Of a DNA stretch of 6,576 nt, positions 1 to 5,283 are shown in pieces. The position numbers and the translations under genes are program-made. Within the stretch, counting starts at the first letter, position 1, and each line of letters opens with the position of its first letter. The notes below the pieces were generated by a model that saw only the letters and a program-made list of their open reading frames with translations, did no database searches and was not told the DNA's origin. Source of the DNA: an uncultured Succinivibrio sp. (GTDB lineage: Bacteria; Pseudomonadota; Gammaproteobacteria; Enterobacterales; Succinivibrionaceae); NCBI GenBank assembly GCA_900767695.1, contig CAAGAC010000131.1, forward strand, positions 1-6,576, read 5' to 3'.

Positions 1-221
1 AAGCCGTCCGAAGGGGAAATGCTTCCTATGACGCGCCCGGTGTGCTTCCTCCACCTGCGGCCGCTGACGGCCTTCTCGAGCTTCTCATAGGAGTACTAGT
101 AGACGTAATAGTACTCGCTGTCCTTGTGCTTGAACCTGCGCACTTCCACGGAGCCGAACCCATCCGGCTTCATGGCCTGGATCTCCGGCGGCACACTTGC
201 CGACGTGACTGACTGGAGCAT
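1..221 (-). pseudogene. Transposase-like N-terminal fragment with in-frame TAG, runs off left edge
   Basis: Seen: starting from ATG at 219-221, with GGAGG (227-231) five bases upstream, 73 codons read to the window edge with one interruption, TAG at 96-98 (codon 42). The frame before it is rich in basic and aromatic residues (VEVRRFKHKDSEYYYVY), and after it the same frame continues as YSYEKLEKAVSGRRWRKH and then TGRVIGSI, equally protein-like. Family knowledge: an N-terminus with a Tyr-rich strand followed by a basic RxWRKxTGxxIGxI stretch resembles IS4/IS1634-type transposases. That assignment is from memory of the pattern and is tentative. Inference: either a transposase broken by one nonsense mutation, or a gene in which TAG is read through or reassigned. 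The catalytic DDE region would lie outside the window. The good ribosome site and the absence of any frameshift argue that the interruption is recent or not inactivating. Confidence 0.5.
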
Positions 222-231
222 GCCTGCCTCC

Positions 232-253
232 GCATCTGTAATTTTACAGATGC
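232..253. repeat. Perfect 22-bp palindrome upstream of transposase-like gene
   Basis: Arms GCATCTGTAA (232-241) and TTACAGATGC (244-253) are exact reverse complements separated by two bases. On the minus strand the palindrome ends immediately before the GGAGG ribosome site of the transposase-like gene. It could be an operator, or in RNA a hairpin next to the Shine-Dalgarno that limits translation. Both roles are inferred. Confidence 0.7.
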
Positions 254-289
254 AATATAGTGCAAACCTCCTCTAAACCCGGCCAAAAT

Positions 290-336
290 ATTACTTTTGA
301 TTACTCGAATTTTGGACGAAGTAATCCAAAAGTAAT
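290..336. repeat. Imperfect inverted repeat built from GATTACTT-type units
   Basis: The left arm at 290-305 (ATTACTTTTGATTACT) and right arm at 320-336 (AGTAATCCAAAAGTAAT) are reverse complements except for one extra base. The 14-base loop is 306-319. Read on the minus strand from 337, the right arm contains GATTACTT twice, 11 bases apart, and the left arm has the same kind of doubling. About one helical turn between repeated units in each arm looks like a protein-binding array, either a subterminal transposase-binding region of the adjacent element or an operator. The sequence does not show which. Confidence 0.6.
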
Positions 337-545
337 CAAGGATCGCTTGGAATGGCCTTTCAGGGGCCTGGACGAGGTGGATCAGTGGGGGAAAATGAGT
401 GGAAGGCCGCTCAGGCGGCCATGCCTACATGCGTAAAAATGGTGGTTTCAGTGCATCAATCACTTAGTCTTTGGGGCAGGGATTTCATGTTTAGGGTATG
501 CTTCATCCTTGGGCAGAAAGCGCCTTCTTTAGCACGGGAGATCGG
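337..545. other. Leader region without a supported gene
   Basis: A short open frame begins at ATG 352 but has no ribosome site and overlaps the downstream gene out of frame, so it is not called. The stretch holds a small GC hairpin with arms GGCCGC (405-410) and GCGGCC (415-420). The frame of the downstream gene is closed here by TAG at 465-467 and 492-494 and by TGA at 396-398. No convincing promoter pair was found. Confidence 0.4.
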
Positions 546-1316
546 ATGGTGAATGCGGCATGCAGGGGGCCAGGCGGCGGGATCATGGCAAGGCTTCTTT
601 GCGATCTTGGACTGATGAGCCTCGTCTGCGACGATCTCGCCTCGCTGATCCTTGACGGGAAGTCTGCTGTTTCGCAGCTTCGGGCTTCGCTTTCACTGCG
701 CGCAGCTCGCGTGCCATCTGATCTGATGAGCCGGATCTCATCAGTATGCGATGGCGTGTGCCAGAGCCTGTCCGACTTCCTTAAGATGCCCCGGGAGTGC
801 TTTGACGAGGCGCTCTCGTGCATGGGCGGTGATCGCGCCGATCTCCTGTGGTGGCTGCGGGCGATGGACGAGGGGCACGGCGAGGGCTTCCCCGCGATGC
901 TCGGGCAGGAAGTTGATCCTCTTGTGAAAGACGAGTGTGCCAGGCTGACATCGGCTCTTCAGCCTTCATTCGACGCCCTTGCGCTTGGCCGGGGGCAATT
1001 CCGGGAAAGCACCAGGCTTTCCCTAGCGTTGTGCGCCAGCGCCGTGGTCGAGTCTGGAAGCGAGGGCGAGGGCGCAGCCGATCCCGACTGCCTGCATGAG
1101 GCGGCCCGGGCCGCGACCTGCTGGATGAGCACCGAGAGGCTGCGCCGCCGCCTGAGGCTCTCGCGCGACGCCCTGCCCGTCTATGCGGCATCCCTGGTGC
1201 TTGCCGCCTCCTGGTGCCGCCGCGCAGGCCTTGGGCAGGATCTCATGCTCTTCGTGCAGAAGCGCCAGATGCGCCACTTCGATCCCAGTCCGTCGGAAGC
1301 AGGGCCTCTTTTCTAG
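546..1316 (+). CDS. Cysteine-rich, helical protein of unknown function
   Basis: Not recognised. The start at 546 is preferred because GGGAG (536-540) sits five bases upstream, giving 256 residues. An ATG at 498 in the same frame would add 16 residues but has poor spacing to any ribosome site. Another ATG at 585 would shorten the protein by 13. The product has no signal peptide and no convincing membrane helix, so it is probably cytoplasmic. It is mostly Leu/Ala/Arg/Ser-rich helix-forming sequence and has about twelve cysteines scattered without CxxC pairs, unusually many for a cytoplasmic protein. A strongly basic patch (STERLRRRLRLSRD) lies near residue 205. It ends in TAG (1314-1316), followed by a drop in GC content and no coding-like extension, so this TAG looks like a real stop. 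Codon choice is more mixed than in nhaB, consistent with low expression or acquisition. It stands alone, between the transposase-like fragment and nhaB. Confidence 0.7.
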   Translation: MVNAACRGPGGGIMARLLCDLGLMSLVCDDLASLILDGKSAVSQLRASLSLRAARVPSDLMSRISSVCDGVCQSLSDFLKMPRECFDEALSCMGGDRADLLWWLRAMDEGHGEGFPAMLGQEVDPLVKDECARLTSALQPSFDALALGRGQFRESTRLSLALCASAVVESGSEGEGAADPDCLHEAARAATCWMSTERLRRRLRLSRDALPVYAASLVLAASWCRRAGLGQDLMLFVQKRQMRHFDPSPSEAGPLF

Positions 1317-1373
1317 CTCTTCAGGGCGATGCCTGTTCTAGCCCTGTCCTCATCATTTCTTCTGTTCCATTTG

Positions 1374-1385
1374 CGTGCGCGCACG
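1374..1385. repeat. 12-bp perfect palindrome CGTGCGCGCACG
   Basis: The 12 bases CGTGCGCGCACG are self-complementary and lie about 60 bases past the stop of the preceding gene. A related 10-bp palindrome CGTGCGCACG occurs at 1683-1692 in the nhaB leader. There is no T-tract, so it is not a classical terminator. It may be a protein-binding site. Confidence 0.45.
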
Positions 1386-1478
1386 TGGCCAGAGGCTTCT
1401 TTTCCGCAAGCTTTTGTGTGCTTTTGTTTCAAAAAATAGTGCACAAAAGAAAACTAATTACAAACGAAACGTCGGATT

Positions 1479-1502
1479 TTCAAAAAACACGCAATTTTTG
1501 AA
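1479..1502. repeat. AT-rich dyad TTCAAAAA / TTTTTGAA
   Basis: Arms at 1479-1486 and 1495-1502 are exact reverse complements separated by eight bases, about 100 bases upstream of the TATAAT box. Operator-like in form, but no regulator can be named. Confidence 0.45.
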
Positions 1503-1580
1503 CATTTTGCTTGAATTAACTGTTTGACATTTCAGATTGATCTTTGTCCCTTTTGTCGTTTTTTGGGAAATGGTGCACAG

Positions 1581-1607
1581 TTTTGCGCGCAATGCGATAC
1601 GTATAAT
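1581..1607 (+). promoter_or_regulatory. Candidate nhaB promoter (TATAAT box)
   Basis: A consensus TATAAT lies at 1602-1607, about 130 bases upstream of the nhaB start, at the end of the AT-rich region. No good -35 sits at 16-18 bases: the nearest candidates are TTTTGC (1581-1586) with a 15-base spacer, and weaker options. A weak -35 next to a perfect -10 would fit an activator-dependent promoter, which is an inference. Confidence 0.5.
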
Positions 1608-1652
1608 CAGACTGCTACTAAATATTAAAAGCCCTTGAAACACAACATTATC

Positions 1653-1700
1653 CGCCTGCTCTAGCTTTAATGAGGCAGGCGTCGTGCGCACGGGCCGTGC
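1653..1700 (+). promoter_or_regulatory. Hairpin-forming nhaB 5' leader
   Basis: In the predicted leader, CGCCTGC (1653-1659) pairs with GCAGGCG (1675-1681) around a 15-base loop. Immediately after come the palindrome CGTGCGCACG (1683-1692) and the overlapping dyad GCACGG/CCGTGC (1688-1693 and 1695-1700), followed by a run of A. The overlapping dyads could form mutually exclusive structures upstream of the ribosome site at 1722-1726. No known riboswitch class was recognised. Confidence 0.4.
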
Positions 1701-1736
1701 AAAAACATCAGACAAACGCATAAGGACAACAACACA

Positions 1737-3338
1737 ATGACCCTGCCGGGGACAATGACAGTCGCCAAGTCAATCGGCGTCAACTTCATGGGAACGGCTT
1801 CGACCTGGTACAAGCTCTTCGTCGTAGCCTGCCTCATAATCAATCCTCTGGTCTTCTGGACCTCTCCCTTCGCGGCCGGATGGCTGCTCGTCGCCGAGTT
1901 CATCTTCACACTGGCGATGGCGCTCGAGTGCTACCCGCTCCAGCCCGGCGGCCTGCTCGCGCTTGAGGCCTGCTTCCTCGGCATGTGCACGATGGACGGC
2001 GTGAAGAACGAGATCATCATGAACATCGACGTGATCCTGCTTCTGATGTTCATGCTCGGCGGCATCCACTTCGTCCGCGACTTCCTGCTCTTCATCTTCA
2101 CGAAGATCCTGGTCAAGGTCAGAAACCCGATCCTCATCTCCTTCCTCTTCTGCTTCGTCGCAGGCACCTTGGCCGCCTTCGTCGACGCGCTCACCGTGCT
2201 CGCGGTGATCATCTCCATCTGCATGGGCCTTTACGCGGTCTACCACGCCCACATCTGCGGCGACGCCGCGACGGCCAGGCTCTCGGACGACGTGTTCGTG
2301 CAGGACCAGTACCGCAAGGATCTCGACGACTTCAGGGCCTTCCTAAGGGGGCTTCTGATGAACGCCGCGGTCGGCACCACCATCGGCGGCATGGCCACCC
2401 TGGTCGGCCAGCCGCAGAACCTGGTCGTGGGCCAGGTCTCGGGCTGGAACTTCGTCGAGTTCCTCGTCAGGATGGCCCCGGTCTCGCTGCCCGTCATGGT
2501 CTTCGGCTACGGCACCTGCCTTATAGTGGAGAAGTTCAAGCTCTTCGGGTTCGGCGCCGAGATGCCCAAGTCGGTATACGAGGTGCTCGTCGCCCGCGAC
2601 AGGGCCAACACGAACGACATGACCACCCGCGACAGGATCAAGCTCGTGGTCCAGGCGCTGTGCTGCGTCTGGCTCGTCATCGCCCTCGCCCTCCACCTTG
2701 CGGCAGTCGGCCTCATCGGCCTCTCGATCATCGTGCTGGCGACCACCTTCTGCGGCGTCACCACCGACTCCGAGGTCGGCAAGGCCTTCACCGAGTCGAT
2801 GCCGTTCTGCGCGCTGCTGTGCGTGTTCTTCTGCATCGTGACCGTGATCGCCCAGCAGGGGCTGTTCACGCCGTTCGTGCACTGGGTCTTCTCCATCCCG
2901 CGCGAGACGCAGATCCCGGTCTTCTACCTTGCAAACGGCATCATCTCTGCAGTTTCCGACAACGTCTTCGTGGCGACCATCTACATCGAGCAGGTGCACG
3001 ACGCCCTGGTCAGCGGCGTGATCAGCCCCGAGCAGTACAACGATCTGGCGATCGCCATCAACGCCGGCACCAACCTGCCCTCGGTCGCGACCCCGAACGG
3101 CCAGTCCGCGTTCCTCTTCCTGCTCACCTCCGCCATCGCCCCGCTCGTCCGCCTGCCGTACCTGCGCATGATGTGGATGGCTTTGCCTTATACTATTGTC
3201 CTGACGATTGTCGGACTCCTCACCACGATGTACCTCATCCCGGAGCTCACTCCGGTGTTCGAGCAGTGGGGATGGGTGCCGTCAAGCGCGGCTGAGCACG
3301 CGGCGGAGATAGCCGCGGCGGCAGCGCAGGCGAAATAA
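1737..3338 (+). CDS. nhaB: NhaB sodium/proton antiporter
   Basis: Exchanges cytoplasmic Na+ for external H+ across the inner membrane, supporting sodium tolerance and pH homeostasis. The 533-residue product is close to the length of E. coli NhaB (about 513). It contains recognisable NhaB segments: STWYKLF near residue 22, SPFAAGWLLVAEFIFTLAMA (43-62), the conserved FVDALTV (148-154), whose Asp150 corresponds to an aspartate reported as important in Vibrio NhaB, VGQPQNLVVG in the middle, and GTNLPSVATPNGQSAFLF near the C-terminus. Many hydrophobic segments fit the roughly twelve-helix NhaB topology. The start at 1737 has AAGGA (1722-1726) ten bases upstream. ATG at 1755 is an alternative that would also match the family N-terminus. 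It ends in TAA. dsbB follows after about 39 bases, so the two are probably co-transcribed, as expected from the conserved gammaproteobacterial neighbourhood. Codons 482-487 form a local cluster of otherwise uncommon codons before the last membrane segment. Confidence 0.97.
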   Translation: MTLPGTMTVAKSIGVNFMGTASTWYKLFVVACLIINPLVFWTSPFAAGWLLVAEFIFTLAMALECYPLQPGGLLALEACFLGMCTMDGVKNEIIMNIDVILLLMFMLGGIHFVRDFLLFIFTKILVKVRNPILISFLFCFVAGTLAAFVDALTVLAVIISICMGLYAVYHAHICGDAATARLSDDVFVQDQYRKDLDDFRAFLRGLLMNAAVGTTIGGMATLVGQPQNLVVGQVSGWNFVEFLVRMAPVSLPVMVFGYGTCLIVEKFKLFGFGAEMPKSVYEVLVARDRANTNDMTTRDRIKLVVQALCCVWLVIALALHLAAVGLIGLSIIVLATTFCGVTTDSEVGKAFTESMPFCALLCVFFCIVTVIAQQGLFTPFVHWVFSIPRETQIPVFYLANGIISAVSDNVFVATIYIEQVHDALVSGVISPEQYNDLAIAINAGTNLPSVATPNGQSAFLFLLTSAIAPLVRLPYLRMMWMALPYTIVLTIVGLLTTMYLIPELTPVFEQWGWVPSSAAEHAAEIAAAAAQAK

Positions 3339-3346
3339 GGCAGAAC

Positions 3347-3364
3347 GCGGCGGAGAAGCGCCGC
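3347..3364 (+). repeat. GC hairpin in the nhaB-dsbB gap
   Basis: GCGGCG (3347-3352) and CGCCGC (3359-3364) are exact reverse complements around a six-base loop, between the nhaB stop and the dsbB ribosome site GGGAGG (3368-3373). With no T-run it is unlikely to terminate. It may tune dsbB translation or stabilise the upstream message. Confidence 0.5.
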
Positions 3365-3377
3365 TCCGGGAGGATTG

Positions 3378-3917
3378 GTGTTTCTTTTCCGTTTGGTGCA
3401 GTCGTTCACCTCAAGCAGGCTCTCCTGGGGCCTGCTCATAATCTTCTCGCTCATCATCGAGGGCTGCGCCCTGTACTTCCAGTACGGGCTCAAGCTCGAT
3501 CCGTGCGTGAACTGCGTCTACGAGCGCGCCTGCATCGCGCTCTTCTTCGCCGCAGGCCTGATAGGCTTCCTGGTGCCCCAGTTCAAGTTCTTCAGGATCG
3601 TGGCCTCGCTGGTCTTCCTAGGCGCCTCCGCCGCCGGCCTCAAGATCTCCATCGGCCACTACATCGAGACCATCTCCTCGGGCTTTGGGTCAAGCTGCGC
3701 CCTCAAGGCCAACTTCCCGCTCATCCCGCTTGACGAGATCCTGCCCTGGCTCTTCAAGGCCGTGGGCCAGTGCGGCCCGCTCAACTGGTCGCTCATGGGC
3801 CTCTCGATGCCCCAGTGGCTCATCATCATCTTCGCCTGCGGCCTGCTCGTCTCGCTTGTCTTCCTGGCAAGCCAGTTTACGAGCACCCGCCAGAGCTTCG
3901 ACCGCTACTACCGCTGA
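3378..3917 (+). CDS. dsbB: Disulfide bond formation protein B (DsbB)
   Basis: Inner-membrane oxidoreductase that re-oxidises periplasmic DsbA and passes electrons to quinone. The roughly 179-residue length matches E. coli DsbB (176). Four membrane segments are visible. The first periplasmic loop carries the active pair in PCVNCVYER (Cys43 and Cys46, with Arg50 matching the quinone-site arginine). The second loop carries the DsbA-reactive pair Cys107 and Cys132. The spacing between the pairs (64 and 25 residues) is within one residue of E. coli. The family signature MPQWLIIIF is near the C-terminus. There is no ATG start. GTG at 3378 is chosen because GGGAGG (3368-3373) lies four bases upstream; TTG at 3375 would be only one base away, and TTG 3393 or GTG 3396 too far. 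It ends in TGA. It follows nhaB by a short gap and is closed by the terminator at 3937-3963. A weak start codon may keep DsbB below NhaB in amount. Confidence 0.96.
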   Translation: MFLFRLVQSFTSSRLSWGLLIIFSLIIEGCALYFQYGLKLDPCVNCVYERACIALFFAAGLIGFLVPQFKFFRIVASLVFLGASAAGLKISIGHYIETISSGFGSSCALKANFPLIPLDEILPWLFKAVGQCGPLNWSLMGLSMPQWLIIIFACGLLVSLVFLASQFTSTRQSFDRYYR

Positions 3918-3936
3918 GGCAGGCGCCTGAAGCAAG

Positions 3937-3963
3937 AAAAGCCCGGGCATCGCCCGGGCTTTT
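3937..3963. terminator. Bidirectional Rho-independent terminator
   Basis: AAAA (3937-3940), then GCCCGGGC (3941-3948), loop ATC, GCCCGGGC (3952-3959), then TTTT (3960-3963). The perfect 8-bp GC stem with A-tract on one side and T-tract on the other can stop transcription from dsbB on the plus strand and from the convergent minus-strand genes. The minus frame past the TAG at 3975 ends in TGA at 3963-3965, directly at its foot. Confidence 0.9.
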
Positions 3964-3974
3964 CAAGCCTGAGC

Positions 3975-4148
3975 CTAGACGAGGCTCCAGTCCACGTAGT
4001 CGCGCGGCTCCACGGTCGAGAGCATCTTAGCCCTGCTTATCGTCTCGACTATGCAGCGCATCGAGAGCTCGGCGAGCACTCCGTCGCGCGGATCGGCCTC
4101 CTCGACTCCGGCAGCCTCGCTGGCCTCGTCCATCCTGAACATCATCAT
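3975..4148 (-). CDS. Small acidic reading frame in phase with the upstream gene
   Basis: Not recognised. From a run of three ATG codons (4140-4148) a 57-residue frame reads to TAG at 3975-3977, ending YVDWSLV. If that TAG were read, three more codons lead to TGA at 3963-3965 against the terminator. The codons are GC-ending like real genes nearby, and the sequence (AELSMRCIVETISRAKMLST) looks helical. There is no strong ribosome site before the ATG run, and only GAC separates it from TAA (4152-4154). It lies in exactly the same phase as the 4227-5060 gene. It may be a translationally coupled small gene, or the last third of that gene detached by two nonsense codons. The second reading would make the locus a pseudogene. 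Confidence 0.4.
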   Translation of the reverse strand: MMMFRMDEASEAAGVEEADPRDGVLAELSMRCIVETISRAKMLSTVEPRDYVDWSLV

Positions 4149-4154
4149 GTCTTA

Positions 4155-4229
4155 GGACTCGAGCTCTTCTGGCTTATTTCCAGCGGCCTTGGCCCTGGCC
4201 CGGCGCCTCTCGCAATCCTGCACGGCCTA
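4155..4229 (-). other. Coding-like extension past a TAG codon
   Basis: The 4227-5060 gene stops at TAG (4227-4229), but its frame stays open for 24 further codons to TAA at 4152-4154, reading AVQDCERRRARAKAAG then NKPEELES. Residue composition and GC-ending codons are those of a real gene, unlike the sequence that follows the nhaB stop. Readthrough would give a protein of about 302 residues with a basic-then-acidic tail. Readthrough, reassignment of TAG or a recent nonsense mutation are all possible. Confidence 0.45.
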
Positions 4230-5060
4230 GTCCACTATCTGCCAGAGCGTTTTCGGCAGATCCCCTCCCAGGGCGTCGCGGGCAAGCTCCACAGGCTCGT
4301 GCTCAAGCCTTAGGATCTTCTCGACCGCGTCAGGCAGCATCCTCACCTGATTGAGACTGACCTTGCGCTCCTTCATGAGCATAGGGAGGGCCAGCGCCGC
4401 GATGCTTGGCACGGTGAAAGTGAACTTCTGCCCGGTCTTGGCCTCGAACGACAGATCGCAAAGCGGCTCAAGCGAGAAGCCTAGCTTTTGCTCAAGCTCG
4501 CTCCAGCCCTTGCGGTCCTCCTCGTCCTCGCAGTCGTCCTCGTTTATGCCAAAGCACCTTGAGGCCTCGTCGGCAAGAGCGCCGCTCTCCATGTAGATGC
4601 GGTGCAGGCTCTTGCGGGTAAAGCCCTGGGCGGCCAGAGCGGACTTGAGCGCGGGGACGAGGATCGCGTGCGCCGAGAGCGCCTTGTCGAGATCCTCTCC
4701 CGTGAGCATCGGATCGGCCATAAGCGCCCCGAGCGCCAGCCTTCTCGTCTCCACGGCCAGGTCCGCGCTCTTGTAGTAGAGGCGCATCGGATATTGAACC
4801 AGGGTGCAGTTGCCGTAGTCGTCGTGGCTGTTATGGCAGAAGCCGCTGCATCTCTTGCGCGTCTCATCGTCGCAGCCGGGGAAGTCGCAGTTGTAGCCTG
4901 ACTTATCGGTGGGGAACTCGCGGTCGTTGTAGTCGTACAGCCACCGGAAGTCATCCTCGCAGAACTCCTGCCTTGCGTACTGCTCCCAGGTGGGCTGGTG
5001 GCCGGTGCGCTGGCATTCCCTGCACATTTCGAGATCGTCTTCCCTGAATGAAAAATCCAT
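4227..5060 (-). CDS. Cysteine-rich protein of unknown function, possible metal site
   Basis: Not recognised. The 277-residue frame starts at ATG 5058-5060 with GAGGAG (5068-5073) seven bases upstream, a strong site. The N-terminal 85 residues hold seven cysteines: a CxxC pair with nearby His (Cys13, Cys16, His21), Cys34, Cys58, Cys63, Cys71 and Cys75 with His76 and His79, then Cys85. The grouping looks like zinc or iron-sulfur ligands, which is an inference. Aromatic and Asp-rich residues fill the spaces (FRWLYDYNDREF). From about residue 100 onward the protein is a helical Leu/Ala-rich domain with an acidic segment (NEDDCEDEEDRKG) near 175. No signal peptide or membrane helix is visible, so it is probably cytoplasmic. 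A good promoter lies just upstream. It is convergent with dsbB and downstream of the phosphoesterase, from which a hairpin separates it. The stop is TAG and the frame stays coding-like beyond it. Confidence 0.82.
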   Translation of the reverse strand: MDFSFREDDLEMCRECQRTGHQPTWEQYARQEFCEDDFRWLYDYNDREFPTDKSGYNCDFPGCDDETRKRCSGFCHNSHDDYGNCTLVQYPMRLYYKSADLAVETRRLALGALMADPMLTGEDLDKALSAHAILVPALKSALAAQGFTRKSLHRIYMESGALADEASRCFGINEDDCEDEEDRKGWSELEQKLGFSLEPLCDLSFEAKTGQKFTFTVPSIAALALPMLMKERKVSLNQVRMLPDAVEKILRLEHEPVELARDALGGDLPKTLWQIVD

Positions 5061-5102
5061 GATGCTTCTCCTCTGTCATTGCGCTTCATCAAGCATATAG
5101 AA

Positions 5103-5130
5103 ATTATACTAGCAATTTACCGCAATTCAA
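5103..5130 (-). promoter_or_regulatory. Sigma-70 type promoter of the cysteine-rich gene
   Basis: On the minus strand TTGAAT (5125-5130) and a consensus TATAAT (5103-5108) are 16 bases apart, in an AT-rich patch. Transcription would begin near 5095, giving a leader of about 35 bases that includes the GAGGAG site of the 4227-5060 gene. Confidence 0.75.
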
Positions 5131-5206
5131 TATTGCTATGCCTACAAGAGATATGGTTATGCCTGTTCCATGATGCAGATCCCTGTTCCGGTTATCCCGA
5201 GGACGG

Positions 5207-5227
5207 CCCTGGATTTTCACGCCAGGG
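5207..5227. repeat. Small hairpin CCCTGG / CCAGGG
   Basis: Arms at 5207-5212 and 5222-5227 are exact reverse complements around nine bases. It lies just beyond the stronger hairpin at 5235-5261 on the minus strand and may back it up in ending the phosphoesterase transcript. Confidence 0.35.
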
Positions 5228-5234
5228 ACTATGA

Positions 5235-5261
5235 AGGCGGGCGGCACCAAGCCGCCCGCCT
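5235..5261 (-). terminator. GC-rich hairpin after the phosphoesterase gene
   Basis: GGCGGGCGGC (5236-5245) pairs perfectly with GCCGCCCGCC (5251-5260) around a five-base loop, with an extra A-T pair outside. It begins 22 bases past the phosphoesterase stop. The following minus-strand bases are TTCATAG, only a short T-tract, so termination may be partial. Confidence 0.6.
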
Positions 5262-5283
5262 CTTGGCGGTCAGGCTGCCTTGC

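Larger units (their letters stand above)
1317..1736. other. AT-rich gene-free region upstream of nhaB
   Basis: This 420-base stretch is much poorer in GC than its flanks and holds no supported gene. A minus-strand open frame at 1458-1721 lacks a ribosome site and has noncoding-like composition. The region contains a 12-bp palindrome (1374-1385), two close CTTTTGT repeats (1411-1417 and 1421-1427) with ACAAAAG in inverse orientation at 1443-1449, an 8-bp dyad (1479-1502), two GTGCAC sites (1439-1444 and 1573-1578), a TTGACA at 1524-1529 without a matching -10, a TATAAT at 1602-1607, and two hairpins at 1653-1700. It looks like the regulatory region of nhaB. No factor could be assigned from the sequence. 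Confidence 0.55.

Noticed and set aside
405..420. GGCCGC/GCGGCC hairpin as a terminator
   Set aside because: Short stem, no T-tract on either strand and no gene ending next to it.
399..545. An N-terminal extension of gene 546-1316 reading through TAG at 465-467 and 492-494
   Set aside because: The stretch has AT-rich, un-gene-like codons and two TAGs within ten codons, while a good ribosome site supports the start at 546.
1317..1455. Continuation of gene 546-1316 past its TAG stop
   Set aside because: Composition turns AT-rich, the translation is low in complexity and hydrophobic without pattern, and a second TAG follows, so the stop at 1314-1316 looks real.
1524..1552. TTGACA as the -35 of a promoter upstream of nhaB
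   Set aside because: No -10-like hexamer occurs 15-19 bases downstream.
1458..1721. Minus-strand 87-codon frame upstream of nhaB
   Set aside because: No ribosome site, noncoding composition, and it covers the promoter and leader of nhaB.
1985..3295. Long plus-strand frame of 436 codons inside nhaB
   Set aside because: It is rich in Arg, His and Pro, the usual shadow of a GC-biased gene in another frame, and overlaps the clear NhaB protein.
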